Numbered from the stretch's first letter, positions 9,984-20,923 are shown. The stretch: 64,000 nucleotides of DNA from Agarivorans sp. Alg241-V36 (GCF_900537085.1 NZ_UNRE01000012.1:1-64000); one strand, 5' to 3'. The notes: generated by a model not told the origin, from the letters alone. Numbers and translations are program-made.

Positions 9984-10826
9984 ATGCGATTTGATTTGCA
10001 TTGCCATACTACTGCCTCTGATGGTGGCTTAAGCCCAACAGAAATAGTAATGCGTGCCGAAAACATGCAAGTCGACGTATTGGCCATTACCGACCACGAT
10101 ACCACCGCCGGCATTGCTGAAGCGCAAGCCAGCGCTAAGCACTTGCAAATTATCACGGGTACCGAAATTTCCACCGCATGGCATGCCTTCGATATTCACA
10201 TTGTTGGCCTTAACCTAGACATTACCCACCAAGGCTTGCAAGAGCAGCTGCTGGAGCAACGTGATAAGCGTGAAGTAAGGGCTAAAGAAATGAGCCGCCG
10301 CTTAGCTAAGGCTGGAATAGACAATGTGTATGAGGATGCCAAGCAAATAGCAGGCAGCGCACCTATTACTCGTTCTCATTTTGCTAAGGTGTTGGTAGAG
10401 CGCGGAATAGCGGCTAATTTTAATAAAGTGTTTGATAAATATTTAAGTCGAGGCAATACCGGTTATGTACCTAACAATTGGATGAGCATGGGAGATGCAA
10501 TCGACATTATCCACCAAGCTGGCGGCGTTGCTGTGTTAGCTCACCCCACGCACTACGATTTGTCCAATAAATGGGTGCGTAAGCTGTTGGCCGAGTTTGC
10601 CGAATTGGGCGGCGACGGCGTAGAAGTGGCAATGCCGCAAATGTCTAAAGATCAATTGCAGTGGCTTGCCGAACTAGCCGAGCAAAATGGTTTAGCGGCT
10701 TCTCAAGGTTCTGATTTTCATCATCCCTCTCCTTGGCGCGAATTAGGTAGAGGCTTACAATTACCAGAAAAGTGCCAAGCGATTTGGCAACAGTGGCCTG
10801 GCTTCTCTCCTGAATCCACTCGCTAG
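9984..10826 (+). CDS. rnm: PHP-domain 5'-3' exoribonuclease (RNase AM, YciV)
   Basis: 280-residue PHP-superfamily metal hydrolase. Metal ligands are visible at His7 and His9 (DLHCHTTASDG), Asp14, the TDHDTT block (residues 36-41), Glu61 (GTEIS), His72, AHPTHYD near residue 190, and GSDFHHPS near 250. The E. coli orthologue YciV/RNase AM removes short 5' ends and matures the 5' ends of rRNAs; some homologues also act on 3',5'-bisphosphonucleotides. It diverges from the trp operon and begins the conserved rnm-yciO-scpA-scpB-rluB cluster. Confidence 0.92.
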   Translation: MRFDLHCHTTASDGGLSPTEIVMRAENMQVDVLAITDHDTTAGIAEAQASAKHLQIITGTEISTAWHAFDIHIVGLNLDITHQGLQEQLLEQRDKREVRAKEMSRRLAKAGIDNVYEDAKQIAGSAPITRSHFAKVLVERGIAANFNKVFDKYLSRGNTGYVPNNWMSMGDAIDIIHQAGGVAVLAHPTHYDLSNKWVRKLLAEFAELGGDGVEVAMPQMSKDQLQWLAELAEQNGLAASQGSDFHHPSPWRELGRGLQLPEKCQAIWQQWPGFSPESTR

Positions 10827-10849
10827 GCCCCAAAATAGCAGGGACAGTT

Positions 10850-11470
10850 ATGAGTCAATTTTTCTATGTACACCCCGACAACCCTCAACAGCGTTTGATG
10901 AATCAAGCGGCTAATCATATTCAGCAGGGCGGAGTGGTGATCTATCCCACGGATTCTGGTTATGCCATTGGCTGCCATATCGGTGATAAAGCCGCGTTAG
11001 AGCGGATTTGCAGAATTCGCCAATTGGATAAGAACCACCACTTCACCTTAATGTGTCGCGATTTATCTGAACTCTCTGAATACGCGCGAGTAGGTAATCA
11101 GGCCTATCGTTTACTTCGCAATAATACCCCGGGGCCATATACCTTTATTTTTAAAGGCACCAAAGAAGTTCCGCGTCGCCTGCTTAATCCTAAGCGTAAA
11201 ACCATAGGTATTCGGGTTCCAGATAACAAGATAGCTTTGGCTATGTTAGAGGCTTTAGGCGAACCCTTGATGTCATCAAGTTTAATTTTGCCAGGCAACG
11301 ATTACACCGAGTCCGATCCAGAACAAATTAGAGACCTACTGGAACATCAAGTGGATTTAATTGTGAATGGCGGTTATTTAGGTGAGCAGCCTACAACGGT
11401 AATTGACCTTTCTGAAGATGAACCCGAAATATTGCGCAGTGGCTCAGGCGATACGAGCCCCTTTGAATAA
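10850..11470 (+). CDS. yciO: YciO/TsaC-family (Sua5-like) protein
   Basis: 206 residues of the YrdC/Sua5 fold, which binds ATP, threonine and bicarbonate in the threonylcarbamoyl-AMP synthases. The motif VVIYPTDSGYAIGCH near residue 35, RIRQLDKNHHFTLMC and IGIRVPDNKIALAML are typical of the YciO subgroup. YciO differs from the main TsaC enzyme and its in vivo role is less certain. It follows rnm by 23 bp and its stop codon overlaps the scpA start by one base, so it belongs to the same operon. Confidence 0.93.
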   Translation: MSQFFYVHPDNPQQRLMNQAANHIQQGGVVIYPTDSGYAIGCHIGDKAALERICRIRQLDKNHHFTLMCRDLSELSEYARVGNQAYRLLRNNTPGPYTFIFKGTKEVPRRLLNPKRKTIGIRVPDNKIALAMLEALGEPLMSSSLILPGNDYTESDPEQIRDLLEHQVDLIVNGGYLGEQPTTVIDLSEDEPEILRSGSGDTSPFE

Positions 11471-12288
11471 TGTCTGACAATGCTTCTCCCACTCATCAGT
11501 TAACACTGGCCAGCGTTAACGGTGAACCTTGGCTAGATATTCCGGAGGATTTGTTTATTCCACCGGATGCCATGGAGGTGATTTTAGAGCAGTTTGAAGG
11601 ACCCTTAGATTTATTGTTATACCTGATCCGCAAACAAAAGCTGGATATCGAGCACTTACCTGTATTGGCGATTACCCAGCAATATATGGATTATATTGAA
11701 GCGATGCGCATGCTTAAACTCGAGTTGGCAGCCGAGTATTTGGTGATGGCGGCGCTATTAACCGAAATTAAATCGCGCAGTTTGCTGCCTGTTCAAGAGC
11801 ATGAGCAAGCCGAAGAAGACCCGAGAGCAGAGCTTATTCGGCGCCTTCAAGAGTATGAGCTTTACAAAGACGCCACCGAAAAAGTCGACAGCTTACCCAG
11901 ACAGCAACGCGATACGTATACCGCATCCATTGAGCGACCTGATAACCTGCCGGTTAACGTGATTTATCCAGAGGTGGCAATGGATGAACTTATTGAAGCA
12001 ATACGCGGTATTGCCCAGCGAGTGGCCAACTTTGAGCATCACGAAATTAAGCGCGAAAAACTGTCTACGCGGCAACGAATGAGCGATATTTTAGCTAAGT
12101 TGCAGCAGCACCAGTTTGTTGAATTTAGTCAGTTGTTTTCATTGGAAGAGGGGCGCAGTGGCTTGGTGGTTAGCTTTCTGGCAATACTTGAGCTGGTAAA
12201 GGAAGGCTACATCAAGTGTGTACAAAGCCAGCCCTTGCAGCCTATTCAAGTATTATTAGTAGATGCGGAGATTTTTGAGCATGGCTAA
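11470..12288 (+). CDS. scpA: Segregation and condensation protein A
   Basis: Kleisin subunit that bridges the heads of an Smc-type condensin with ScpB. 272 residues. It shows the N-terminal segment FEGPLDLLLYLIRKQKLDI and the following LAITQQYMDYIE helix, then AAEYLVMAALLTEIKSRSLLP, all typical of ScpA. A C-terminal winged-helix segment is near 205-265. It overlaps yciO by one base and scpB by 8 bases, so stoichiometric synthesis of the pair is likely. A typical Smc partner is not in the window. Confidence 0.95.
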   Translation: MSDNASPTHQLTLASVNGEPWLDIPEDLFIPPDAMEVILEQFEGPLDLLLYLIRKQKLDIEHLPVLAITQQYMDYIEAMRMLKLELAAEYLVMAALLTEIKSRSLLPVQEHEQAEEDPRAELIRRLQEYELYKDATEKVDSLPRQQRDTYTASIERPDNLPVNVIYPEVAMDELIEAIRGIAQRVANFEHHEIKREKLSTRQRMSDILAKLQQHQFVEFSQLFSLEEGRSGLVVSFLAILELVKEGYIKCVQSQPLQPIQVLLVDAEIFEHG

Positions 12289-12832
12289 ACCTAATTTAGT
12301 CAAGTTAGTTGAAGCTGCCTTGTTTGTGGCGGGAAGACCGCTTAGTGTTAAAGAATTGCAAACTACTGTGCTAGCAGATGTTGGCTTAGCCAAAGCACAA
12401 GTGAACATGGTTCTTGAAGAGTTGTCACAGCGCTATCAAGATTCAGGTATTGAGTTAGCAGAAACCGCATCAGGGTTTCAATTTAGAGCGCGGCAAGAGT
12501 ATGCCCCGCAACTGGCAAATTTATGGGCTGAAAAAGCGCCAAAATTTAGCCGGGCAATGCTAGAAACTCTCACCTTAATCGCATACCGCCAACCCATTAC
12601 TCGCGGAGAAATAGAAGCGATTAGGGGAGTGGCGGTAAGCAGCCACATTATTAGTGTATTAAAAGAGCGCAATTGGATCCGCAGCATTGGACATAAAGAA
12701 ATTCCTGGTCGTCCTACCTTGTTTGCTACAACTGTGAGCTTCTTAGATTACTTTGGTTTGAAAGATCTGGCTGATTTGCCAGAATTAGATCAATCTTTAC
12801 TTGAAAAACTGCCGCAAGACTTTCAGACTTAG
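12281..12832 (+). CDS. scpB: Segregation and condensation protein B
   Basis: Winged-helix dimer that binds ScpA. 183 residues from the ATG at [15 protein letters not shown]; a further ATG six codons upstream lies within scpA and lacks a good ribosome site. Recognisable blocks are [40 protein letters not shown] (split here for reading) and GRPTLFATT...[10 protein letters not shown]. Followed by rluB after 26 bp. Confidence 0.94.
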   Translation: MAKPNLVKLVEAALFVAGRPLSVKELQTTVLADVGLAKAQVNMVLEELSQRYQDSGIELAETASGFQFRARQEYAPQLANLWAEKAPKFSRAMLETLTLIAYRQPITRGEIEAIRGVAVSSHIISVLKERNWIRSIGHKEIPGRPTLFATTVSFLDYFGLKDLADLPELDQSLLEKLPQDFQT

Positions 12833-12858
12833 CGCACATTACCACCCGGATAAGAAAT

Positions 12859-13719
12859 ATGAGTGAAAAACTTCAAAAAGTCCTGGCCCGTAGCGGTTTA
12901 GGCTCACGTCGTGAGATGGAAGCTGTAATTGACGCAGGGAGAGTAAGCGTAGATGGGAGTATTGCCACTTTAGGTGATCGCATCGAAGAAGGGGTTGAAG
13001 TAAGGGTGGATGGCCGCATCATCGACATTCAAAAAGTCGAAGACACCATTTGTCGAGTATTGGCTTACCATAAGTCTGAAGGAGAAATCTGTTCTCGCAA
13101 TGATCCAGAAGGACGAGAAACCGTATTTGACCGTTTACCACGTTTGCAACATGGTCGCTGGATTGCGGTAGGCCGCTTAGATATCAATACCTCTGGTTTA
13201 TTGTTATTTACTACCGATGGTGAGTTAGCCAACCGTTTAATGCATCCAAGCTTTGAAGTTGAACGCGAATACGCAGTACGTGTATTTGGTGACGTAGATG
13301 ATGAAGTGATTCGTAATCTTCGCACCGGTGTTGAGCTAGAAGATGGCCGCGCGGCATTTACCACGGTTAAGCGCCAAGGCGGCGAGGGTATAAATCAGTG
13401 GTACTCAGTCACTTTAAGCGAGGGACGAAACCGCGAAGTGCGTAGAATGTGGGAATCGCAAGGTATGCAAGTGAGCCGTTTGATTCGGGTTCGCTACGGG
13501 CTTATTCCTTTACCTAAAGGTTTACCACGCAGCGGCTGGCAAGAAATGCCTTTAGATCAGGTAAACTACTTACGTAAGTTGGTACAGCTAAACAAAGAAG
13601 AGAATACGATTATTAAGGTAGAGGATCGTGTTCGCAGTACCCAACGCATCAGAAAGTCAGTGCGTAAACATCGCTCTCGTACTCAAAGCCAAGCGGCAAA
13701 AAGAAGACGCTTAAAGTAG
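12859..13719 (+). CDS. rluB: 23S rRNA pseudouridine synthase (RluB)
   Basis: Modifies U2605 (E. coli numbering) of 23S rRNA. 286 residues: an N-terminal S4 RNA-binding domain (~1-60, [18 protein letters not shown]), then the RsuA-type catalytic domain with the active Asp108 in [12 protein letters not shown], and [11 protein letters not shown] near 195. The basic C-terminal tail ([19 protein letters not shown]) is typical of RluB. Last gene of the rnm-scp cluster; a bidirectional terminator follows. Confidence 0.95.
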   Translation: MSEKLQKVLARSGLGSRREMEAVIDAGRVSVDGSIATLGDRIEEGVEVRVDGRIIDIQKVEDTICRVLAYHKSEGEICSRNDPEGRETVFDRLPRLQHGRWIAVGRLDINTSGLLLFTTDGELANRLMHPSFEVEREYAVRVFGDVDDEVIRNLRTGVELEDGRAAFTTVKRQGGEGINQWYSVTLSEGRNREVRRMWESQGMQVSRLIRVRYGLIPLPKGLPRSGWQEMPLDQVNYLRKLVQLNKEENTIIKVEDRVRSTQRIRKSVRKHRSRTQSQAAKRRRLK

Positions 13720-13731
13720 TCTCTTAGTCAT

Positions 13732-13764
13732 AAAAAAAGCTCGCTTAATAGCGAGCTTTTTTTA
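13732..13764 (+). terminator. Terminator between rluB and the Yip1-family gene
   Basis: Stem AAAAGCTCGC / GCGAGCTTTT with A and T runs on both sides. It lies between convergent genes and could terminate both. Confidence 0.9.
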
Positions 13765-13778
13765 TTGGCGTTTTATAG

Positions 13779-14375
13779 TCAGTTCGCAAAAATGGGACCT
13801 GCGCCGCTAGACCATAAAATAACCGTAGAAATAAGTACGGTCACTAACATCACCAAACCCACAGTGACTAAGCTACTGGCAAAGATAAAACCGCGCTCTT
13901 CAGGGATGTGCATAATGATCGGCACTCCGGTGTAGAGCAAATATACTGCGTAAGTTACGCCAACTAGGCCCGCCACCATAACAAACCAAGGTTCTGGATA
14001 AAGGGCGGCAAAACCCACCATGTAAATTGGTGTTGCTACGTAGGCGGACAGCTCAAGAGTTTGTTGATATGAGGTATCGGTATTAAAGGTTTTTGCCATC
14101 CAAAGCGCTGCATAAGCTAAACACAACACCACGGTAACCATGGCTGCGTACATGGCCACAGACATGAAAATGGCACTGTCGCTGGTTAAGGAGAAGCTAT
14201 TTGCTCCCACCTTCCAACCAATGTGCACGGTCGAAAAGTAACCACAAATGGCTGGAATAAGTGCCATAAGTAGTAAGTGCGACAAGCTCGCTCCGATCCC
14301 TTCGTGGTGCTTGTCAATGTCTTGCCATTCTTCTTTTGTATGTGAAGCTAGTCCCCAAACATGACTAAATAACAT
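13779..14375 (-). CDS. Yip1-family inner membrane protein
   Basis: 198 residues with about five membrane-spanning stretches (near 32-50, 66-90, 112-128, 133-150, 165-188). The N-terminal cytosolic part contains VWGLASHTKEEWQDID, the 'W..i...P..e...i'-type lead typical of bacterial Yip1 domain proteins. The function of bacterial Yip1 proteins is not established. It stands alone, convergent with rluB. Confidence 0.85.
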   Translation of the reverse strand: MLFSHVWGLASHTKEEWQDIDKHHEGIGASLSHLLLMALIPAICGYFSTVHIGWKVGANSFSLTSDSAIFMSVAMYAAMVTVVLCLAYAALWMAKTFNTDTSYQQTLELSAYVATPIYMVGFAALYPEPWFVMVAGLVGVTYAVYLLYTGVPIIMHIPEERGFIFASSLVTVGLVMLVTVLISTVILWSSGAGPIFAN

Positions 14376-14567
14376 AGGCGCGTCCTCGCTAAAATTAACA
14401 TTAATGCAACATTAATAATTAAGTTATGCGCGATGTCTATGTAATCGTCAAGTAGTTTATTAATTAAACGATTCTGCTGGGAGTTAGGGTAAGAGTAGAG
14501 TATTCAAGCGCTTGGCTTGGTTTATGAACAAATCACCTAAGCAAAGTGCTAGTGCTTAATGTTTAAA

Positions 14568-15317
14568 TTATTGACCAAGCTCAAGCTTCTGAAGCTGACC
14601 ATTAGCGCTAAGTTCTACGCCATTTGGATCAATCTTCAATACACTCATTTGTTGATACCAATCACCAAGTACTACACGGTACTTGCTTGTGTTATCGGCT
14701 TGTTTAATAGAGTGGATATCTGGTCGATGGGTATGGCCGTGGATCATGTAGTCTATAGGCTGCTGTTCAAAGCGTTGTTCAACAGCTTGTTGGTTAACAT
14801 CCATAATCCCTAGCGATTTACTGGTGTTGGCTTGTTTGCTTTTGCTACGGATTTTATTGGCAATTTTTTGTCGAACAAATAAAGGCAATAATAAAAACAA
14901 GCGTCTTAGCCAAAGCTTTTGAGTTACTTCGCGGTATTCTTGATAACCGACATCGTCAGTACACAGGGTGTCGCCGTGTAGAATTAAGACTTTCTGACCG
15001 TACAGTTCAACCAGCTTTTCTTCTTCCAGTAAGGTCATGCCACAGCGTTCAGCGTAAGCTTTGCCTACCATAAAATCACGATTACCGTGAATGAAGTAGC
15101 TTGGCACACCTTTATCAGACAAGGCTTTTAGCGCTTGCTCCACTTGTTTAGCAACTGGGGTTTTATCGTCATCGCCAATCCAAAATTCGAACAGATCGCC
15201 CAAAATGTATAGAGCTTCGGCCTCAGGCGCTTGTTGCTGTAAAAAGTCGAGAAAGGCCTGAATAATGTCAGGCCGATCTTCACTTAGATGTAAATCTGAA
15301 ATGAAATAGGTGTGCAC
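14568..15317 (-). CDS. lpxH: UDP-2,3-diacylglucosamine diphosphatase
   Basis: Fourth step of lipid A synthesis: hydrolyses UDP-2,3-diacylglucosamine to lipid X and UMP at the inner membrane surface. Calcineurin-like metallophosphoesterase of 249 residues with all metal motifs: FISDLHLSEDRPD, LGDLFEFWIGDDD, HGNRDFMVG, ILHGDTLC and IHGHTHRPDIH. It follows ppiB by 6 bp on the same strand, an order also found in E. coli and Vibrio (cysS divergent, ppiB, lpxH). Confidence 0.96.
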   Translation of the reverse strand: MHTYFISDLHLSEDRPDIIQAFLDFLQQQAPEAEALYILGDLFEFWIGDDDKTPVAKQVEQALKALSDKGVPSYFIHGNRDFMVGKAYAERCGMTLLEEEKLVELYGQKVLILHGDTLCTDDVGYQEYREVTQKLWLRRLFLLLPLFVRQKIANKIRSKSKQANTSKSLGIMDVNQQAVEQRFEQQPIDYMIHGHTHRPDIHSIKQADNTSKYRVVLGDWYQQMSVLKIDPNGVELSANGQLQKLELGQ

Positions 15318-15323
15318 GTAGGC

Positions 15324-15821
15324 TTATTCCGAAACACTTACAGAAGTGATAAGTACTTCTTCTAGTGGAACGTCTGAGTGAACATAACCAAAGTTACCAG
15401 TATCTACACCTTTGATTTTGTTAACTATATCCATGCCTTCTACCACTTCACCAAATACGCAGTAACCCCAACCTTCGCTGGTTTCTGATTTGAAATCTAG
15501 GAAAGTGTTGTCATTCACGTTAATGAAAAACTGTGCTGATGCTGAGTGAGGGTCCATGGTGCGAGCCATTGCCAAGGTGCCGGTTTTGTTAGACAAACCG
15601 TTGTTTGCTTCGTTTTTAATTGGCGCTTTAGTTTCTTTTTCTTCCATGCCTGATGCAAAGCCACCGCCTTGAACCATAAAACCGTCGATTACGCGGTGAA
15701 AGATAGTGTCGTTGTAAAAACCATCTTTTGCATAAGCAAGAAAGTTAGCGGCTGTTTCTGGTGCTTCGCTAGAATTTAGTTTAACTACGATGTCGCCAAA
15801 ATTTGTATGTAAAGTAACCAT
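15324..15821 (-). CDS. ppiB: Cytoplasmic peptidyl-prolyl cis-trans isomerase (cyclophilin)
   Basis: Cyclophilin of 165 residues; the frame opens nine codons earlier, but the start [11 protein letters not shown] matches PpiB and has an AAGGGTG ribosome site in front. Active-site blocks are [13 protein letters not shown] (catalytic Arg), [18 protein letters not shown] and the WGYCVFGEV segment. No signal peptide, so it is the cytoplasmic form. Divergent from cysS and coupled to lpxH. Confidence 0.96.
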   Translation of the reverse strand: MVTLHTNFGDIVVKLNSSEAPETAANFLAYAKDGFYNDTIFHRVIDGFMVQGGGFASGMEEKETKAPIKNEANNGLSNKTGTLAMARTMDPHSASAQFFINVNDNTFLDFKSETSEGWGYCVFGEVVEGMDIVNKIKGVDTGNFGYVHSDVPLEEVLITSVSVSE

Positions 15822-15974
15822 TTTTTCACCCTTTTTTGGTAAGTGCACCGATTCTAAACTTTCCCATCTCTACTGACTAGTCACAGTGCTTAATTCGGCT
15901 GTTTTTCCTCAAGCGCAGTGTTAGAATAGCCAACCTTAGTAAGCAGTCAGTAAATGGAACAGGAAACCGATTAG

Positions 15975-17354
15975 ATGTTACAGATATACAATACTTTAAC
16001 CCGCAAGAAACAAGCGTTTAAGCCCTTAGTAGAAGGCAAAGTGGGTATGTATGTTTGTGGAGTTACCATTTACGACTACTGTCACATTGGCCACGCGCGC
16101 ACCTTTGTGGCCTTTGATACTGTGGCTCGCTACTTACGTTGGTCGGGCTATGAGCTTAATTTTGTTCGTAACATCACTGATGTGGATGACAAAATCATTA
16201 AGCGTGCTGCTGAAAACGGTGAAAGCTGTGATGCCTTAACCGAGCGCTTTACTAAAGCCATGCATGCTGACTTCGATGCGCTGAATATGCTACGCCCAGA
16301 TATTGAGCCTCGTGTTACAACGCATATGCCAGAAATTATCGAAGTAATAGAAAAGCTGATCGCTAATGGCCATGCCTATGTTGCAGACAGCGGTGATGTA
16401 TTGTTTGAAGTCAATACCTTTGCTGATTACGGCAAGCTTAGCTTACAGAATTTAGAAATGCTACAAGCTGGCGCGCGTGTAGAAGTGGAAGAAGACAAGC
16501 GTAATCCTTTAGATTTTGTATTGTGGAAAAGCGCTAAACCGGGCGAGCCAATGTGGGATTCTCCATGGGGCAAGGGGCGCCCTGGCTGGCATATTGAATG
16601 TTCAGCAATGAACATGAAGCACCTAGGCGAGGTATTTGACATTCACGGCGGTGGTTCCGATTTAGCTTTCCCACATCATGAAAACGAAATCGCCCAATCG
16701 TGCTGTGCCCACAAAACCAATTACGTGAACTACTGGATGCACTCCGGCATGGTTCAGGTGAACAAAGAAAAAATGTCTAAGTCTTTGGGTAACTTCTTCA
16801 CTATTAAAGATGTATTAGAAGTATATGACCCCGAGACAGTACGTTACTTCTTGTTATCCGGTCATTACCGTAGCCAACTGAACTATTCAGAAGACAATCT
16901 AAAGCAATCTCGTTCTGCACTAGAGCGCTTGTATACGGCTTTACGCGGTATTGAGCTGGTGGCGATTGACGAGCAAGTGGCAAACGCCTACCGCGAACCG
17001 TTTAAAGCGGCCATGGATGATGACTTTAATACGCCAGAAGCGCTACCAGTATTGTTTGAGCTAGCTAAAGAAATTAACCGTGTTAAAGAAAGCGATGTGG
17101 CTTTAGCTGGGCAGTATGCGAGCTTATTGCTGGAGCTAAGCGCAGTGTTAGGCATTTTAACGCAAGACGTAGAAACCTTTTTGCAAGGTGAGCACGATAG
17201 TGAAGTGGCTGAAATTGAAGCCTTGATTGCAGCGCGTAATCAAGCTCGAGCTGATAAAGACTGGGCGGCGGCGGATATTGCTCGTAATCGCTTAACTGAG
17301 ATGGGCATTGTACTGGAAGACGGCGCTGCAGGCACCACCTGGCGCAAAGCTTAA
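15975..17354 (+). CDS. cysS: Cysteinyl-tRNA synthetase
   Basis: Class I aminoacyl-tRNA synthetase that charges tRNA-Cys. 459 residues, close to the E. coli length of 461. Zinc ligand Cys28 in MYVCGVT, the HIGH-type motif CHIGHARTF, further zinc ligands in WHIECSAM and FPHHENE, and the KMSKS motif [10 protein letters not shown] near residue 268. It is transcribed away from ppiB-lpxH and ends in a strong terminator. Confidence 0.98.
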   Translation: MLQIYNTLTRKKQAFKPLVEGKVGMYVCGVTIYDYCHIGHARTFVAFDTVARYLRWSGYELNFVRNITDVDDKIIKRAAENGESCDALTERFTKAMHADFDALNMLRPDIEPRVTTHMPEIIEVIEKLIANGHAYVADSGDVLFEVNTFADYGKLSLQNLEMLQAGARVEVEEDKRNPLDFVLWKSAKPGEPMWDSPWGKGRPGWHIECSAMNMKHLGEVFDIHGGGSDLAFPHHENEIAQSCCAHKTNYVNYWMHSGMVQVNKEKMSKSLGNFFTIKDVLEVYDPETVRYFLLSGHYRSQLNYSEDNLKQSRSALERLYTALRGIELVAIDEQVANAYREPFKAAMDDDFNTPEALPVLFELAKEINRVKESDVALAGQYASLLLELSAVLGILTQDVETFLQGEHDSEVAEIEALIAARNQARADKDWAAADIARNRLTEMGIVLEDGAAGTTWRKA

Positions 17355-17372
17355 GTAAGACATACAGAGAAT

Positions 17373-17399
17373 AAAAAGGCAGCCTAGGCTGCCTTTTTT
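17373..17399 (+). terminator. cysS terminator
   Basis: Stem AAAAAGGCAGC / GCTGCCTTTTT with a CTAG loop. It overlaps the last bases of the convergent gene at 17398 and may serve both. Confidence 0.92.
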
Positions 17400-18126
17400 A
17401 CATGTGGTATTTCTTTAACAAGTTCTGATACTGCTCCCCAGCGGTGACTTTGCTGAGAGCGGCTCTAAAGCGCTTTAGGTAATCTTGATTGGTACCTTGG
17501 CTAAATGCATAGCAGCCCTCCAATTTACCCAGTTGATGCACCGGTTCAAATAGTTCGCCCTCAAAGCCTAAGGCTCTAGCTGTTTGCTCAATTACTTCTG
17601 GTTCAGAGGCTATTACATCAACTCGCTCACGCTTTAACATGCGTAAGGCTTTTTCTAAATCTTCTGTTAGTGATATTTGTTCAAACTCCACACCTTTGTA
17701 GAGCAATAGTTGCTCACCTACGCTGGCTTTCATCGCACCAAATAAAAGCTTCGAATTTGGACCTATTTCATCAATTTTTATAGCTCGAGATTTTAAAGCT
17801 ATCAGCTTGATATCGGAGGTAGTAATTGGGCAAGCCCAGTGGAACATATGCTCTCTGCGGGGACTACGCATGGTGAGAAACAAAGCCATATTAGGGCGGT
17901 GTTGTAACAAGTAGTAAGCTTTTTCCCAGGTTTGCATTTTGATAGGCTGCGGATCTTCGCCCATCTCTTGCCACACTAAGCGTAACAATTCGACCGAAAT
18001 ACCGGTGAGGTGGGCATCTTCTACGTAGTTAAAAGGGCGCAGGTTTTCCGTTACAAAGCTTACGTTTTCTGCACGAGCAGTAAACGCTAAGGCAAAGCAA
18101 AGTAAGAGTAAGTAACGGTGGAGCAT
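17398..18126 (-). CDS. Periplasmic solute-binding protein family 3-like protein
   Basis: 242 residues with a clear signal peptide (about 1-19, LLLLCFALAFTARA) and the two-lobe SBP_bac_3 pattern: ENLRPFNYVEDAHLTGISVELL at the start and a late READVIASEP-like segment (RERVDVIASEPEV). No ABC permease or ATPase adjoins it, so it may be one of the many orphan periplasmic binding proteins of Alteromonadales and Vibrionales. The ligand is unknown. A second orphan of the same type lies at 54746. Confidence 0.8.
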   Translation of the reverse strand: MLHRYLLLLCFALAFTARAENVSFVTENLRPFNYVEDAHLTGISVELLRLVWQEMGEDPQPIKMQTWEKAYYLLQHRPNMALFLTMRSPRREHMFHWACPITTSDIKLIALKSRAIKIDEIGPNSKLLFGAMKASVGEQLLLYKGVEFEQISLTEDLEKALRMLKRERVDVIASEPEVIEQTARALGFEGELFEPVHQLGKLEGCYAFSQGTNQDYLKRFRAALSKVTAGEQYQNLLKKYHM

Positions 18127-18224
18127 AAGTAATCCTAATCAAGTCCCTTTGTTTAAATTAGCTTACTTTTGATTAAGTTGCAGTGAAAATGGCGAATACT
18201 TGATCTGAGTATTCGCCCTGTTAA

Positions 18225-19082
18225 CTATTTATCGTGAAACTCTTCGCAAGCCTCTAAGGTGTTTTGAATAAGGGTTGCTACTGTCATCGGGCCAACACCG
18301 CCAGGCACAGGCGTAATAAATGCTGCGTTTTGGCGAGCAACTTCGTACTCTACGTCGCCAGCCAGTTTACCGTTGTCTAAGCGGTTAATGCCTACATCGA
18401 TCACCATTGCACCGGGTTTAATCCACTCACCAGGAATAAATTGTGGTTTACCCACGGCGACTACAACTAAATCAGCACGACGAACATGGGCTTCTAAATC
18501 TTTAGTAAAGCGGTGACAAGTGGTGGTAGTGCAACCTGCTAGCAACAGCTCCAAGGTCATTGGGCGGCCAACAATATTTGATGCGCCTACTACAACGGCT
18601 TCTAAGCCATAAGGGCTAATGCCGGTAGACTCAATAAGGGTAATGATGCCTTTGGGAGTACAAGGGCGCAGTGCAGGAATACGCTGAGCTAATCGGCCAA
18701 TGTTATAAGGATGAAAACCATCTACGTCTTTGTCGGGGCGAATACGCTCAACAACTTTGGTTTCGTCGATGCCTTCTGGTAACGGCAATTGCACTAGAAT
18801 TCCATCAATAAGCGGGTCATCGTTAAGTTTATCAATTTCACCCAATAGTGTTTGCTCGTCGGTGTTGTCATCTAAGTCGATAGATTTAGAGATAAAACCA
18901 ACGGCTTCACATACGCGGCGTTTGCTGCCTACATAAACCTGAGAGGCGGGGTTATCGCCTACTAAAATCACGGCTAAACCTGGAGCACGTTTCCCTTCAG
19001 CGACTCTTTTCTTAACACGCTCAGCAACTTGATCTTGAACTTGTTGAGCGATTTTTTTTCCATCAATTATTTGTGCAGACAT
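18225..19082 (-). CDS. folD: Bifunctional methylenetetrahydrofolate dehydrogenase / cyclohydrolase
   Basis: Interconverts 5,10-methylene-THF and 10-formyl-THF using NADP. 285 residues. Catalytic Tyr50 and Lys54 lie in [38 protein letters not shown] (Rossmann loop) and the C-terminal [10 protein letters not shown] are standard. It stands alone, with no neighbour in the pathway; the nearest tRNA operon is unrelated. Confidence 0.97.
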   Translation of the reverse strand: MSAQIIDGKKIAQQVQDQVAERVKKRVAEGKRAPGLAVILVGDNPASQVYVGSKRRVCEAVGFISKSIDLDDNTDEQTLLGEIDKLNDDPLIDGILVQLPLPEGIDETKVVERIRPDKDVDGFHPYNIGRLAQRIPALRPCTPKGIITLIESTGISPYGLEAVVVGASNIVGRPMTLELLLAGCTTTTCHRFTKDLEAHVRRADLVVVAVGKPQFIPGEWIKPGAMVIDVGINRLDNGKLAGDVEYEVARQNAAFITPVPGGVGPMTVATLIQNTLEACEEFHDK

Positions 19083-19233
19083 TGATTCTTCTTTAACGAG
19101 TGATTGACCATGCTAGAGGGCGCTATTTTGGCATGATAGGCGAATAAATGTCAGATCTTTTTTAAAGCAAAAGGGGAGGTTTTTGCAAGTAAGCAGTAAA
19201 ACGCAGTGCTTTAGCACAGATAAAGAAGACTAA

Positions 19234-19249
19234 GCCCGCTAGCGCGGGC
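19234..19249 (-). terminator. Possible yidE terminator
   Basis: Hairpin GCCCGC / GCGGGC with a TAGC loop, 10 bp past the yidE stop. The following T stretch on the minus strand is interrupted, so this is a weaker call. Confidence 0.5.
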
Positions 19250-19258
19250 CCAATTATA

Positions 19259-20923
19259 TTAGGCGGCAACCCATAATAGCACTGCAATAACCTGAGGCGA
19301 CAAAATGCGCAGGCACATCACTAAGGGGTAAACGGTAGCATAGGCTAGGGCGGAGGCACCGCTGGTACTGTGAATAGAGTTAGCAAATGCCAGCGCTGGT
19401 GGATCGGTCATTGAGCCAGCCATTAAGCCGCATAAGCTTAAGTAGTTCACTTTTAATACGTAACGCCCTATAAAACCGATAATCAGCAAGGGGATAAGGG
19501 TAATAAAGGCGCCATAGAACATCCAGCTAAGGCCGTCGCCCTCCACCAATGTTTCAATGAAGTTGGCACCAGAGTTAATGCCTACAACGGCTAAGAAAAG
19601 GACGATGCCTATTTCTCTAAGTGCCAAGTTAGCACTTGGCGGCATAAACCAATAGAGACGACCAATACTGCCTATTCTGGCTAGAATAATCGCCACAATC
19701 AGAGGGCCACCAGCTAAGCCGAGCTTAAGTGGAGCAGGCAAGCTGGGAATGGCTAGCGGCATAGAGCCTAGTAATACGCCTAGGCCAATGCCGATGAAGA
19801 TAGGCAGCATTTGCACGTGCTGTAACTTGCTGCGCACATTGCCTAGGCTTTTGGCTACTTTCTCAATGTCTTCAGTTGGGCCGACAATATTTAGGATATC
19901 GCCAAACTGCAAAATGGTATCTTTGTTAGCAACCAGCTCAACCCCGGAGCGGTTTAAACGAGAGATGATGACATCAAAACTATGCTTTAGATCTAGCTCG
20001 CTGAGCTTTTTACCTAAAATCCGCTCTTCGGTTACCACTACCCGTTCACTGCGAAGCAAGGTTCCTTTCGTAGAAAGAGATTCACTGATCTCTTGGCCAA
20101 TGATTAAGGTTGCTTGTTCCAGTTTGTTGCGGTTAGGTCCAACCAAGTGTAGGTAGTCGCCTAGGTGCATTAGCATATCGGCGCCTGGTACCTTTAGCTC
20201 GCCATCAGATTTTACTCGCGAACAAATCACATCTTCGCCAATCAGCTTACTTAGCTCTGAAAAAGCAATGCCATTTAGGTTGGGGTTTTCAATAATGACG
20301 TTGATATCAAGCAAGCTTTGCTTCTTTTTACCTTTAGTATTATCGAAATCTTCTGCTTCTTGTTCAATATCAACGCGAAAGGCAAGGCGAATGATCCACA
20401 TGGTGAGCAAAATGCCTAAAATACCAAAAGGGTAGGCCATGGCATAACCTAAACCGAGTACGGTGGTTTCTTCGGTCGCCATTCCTAGCTCTTGTAAGAT
20501 CTGTTGGCCAGCCGCTAGAGAAGGGGTGTTGGTAACCGCGCCGCTGTATATGCCCAGGAAAACATTTAAAGGTAGGTCAAAGATGAAATGAAGTGCTACT
20601 GCAGTTATGCCTCCAAGAACAACAATGCCAACAGCCAACAGGTTTAACCTTAAGCCACTGGCTTTAAGTGAGGCAAAAAAACCAGGACCTACTTGGATAC
20701 CAATAGTGTAAACAAACAGGATAAGGCCAAACTCTTTAATAAAATGTAGGGCGTGGGGGTCTAAATGCCAGCCAAATTGTTTAATGAAGTGACCAACAAA
20801 CAGGCCTCCAAATAACACTCCGCCTATACCTAAACCAACGCCGCGAACTTTAATTCCACCAAACCATAGTCCTATAACCGCAACGGCCGATAGAACTAAT
20901 ATGGATAACGCAACTTCACTCAT
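19259..20923 (-). CDS. yidE: YidE-type putative transporter (AspT family, RCK_C domains)
   Basis: 554-residue inner membrane protein closely resembling E. coli YidE: an N-terminal block of about five membrane segments (including [19 protein letters not shown]), two soluble RCK_C (TrkA-C) domains at roughly 195-370, then a second membrane block with [11 protein letters not shown]. The frame opens seven codons upstream, but [11 protein letters not shown] aligns with the YidE start. AspT-family members exchange amino acids or carboxylates; the YidE substrate is unknown. Monocistronic. Confidence 0.92.
   Translation of the reverse strand: MSEVALSILVLSAVAVIGLWFGGIKVRGVGLGIGGVLFGGLFVGHFIKQFGWHLDPHALHFIKEFGLILFVYTIGIQVGPGFFASLKASGLRLNLLAVGIVVLGGITAVALHFIFDLPLNVFLGIYSGAVTNTPSLAAGQQILQELGMATEETTVLGLGYAMAYPFGILGILLTMWIIRLAFRVDIEQEAEDFDNTKGKKKQSLLDINVIIENPNLNGIAFSELSKLIGEDVICSRVKSDGELKVPGADMLMHLGDYLHLVGPNRNKLEQATLIIGQEISESLSTKGTLLRSERVVVTEERILGKKLSELDLKHSFDVIISRLNRSGVELVANKDTILQFGDILNIVGPTEDIEKVAKSLGNVRSKLQHVQMLPIFIGIGLGVLLGSMPLAIPSLPAPLKLGLAGGPLIVAIILARIGSIGRLYWFMPPSANLALREIGIVLFLAVVGINSGANFIETLVEGDGLSWMFYGAFITLIPLLIIGFIGRYVLKVNYLSLCGLMAGSMTDPPALAFANSIHSTSGASALAYATVYPLVMCLRILSPQVIAVLLWVAA

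Noticed and set aside
17398-18126. Complete amino-acid ABC transporter
   Set aside because: Only the binding-protein-like gene is present; no permease or ATPase adjoins it (also true of 54746-55570).
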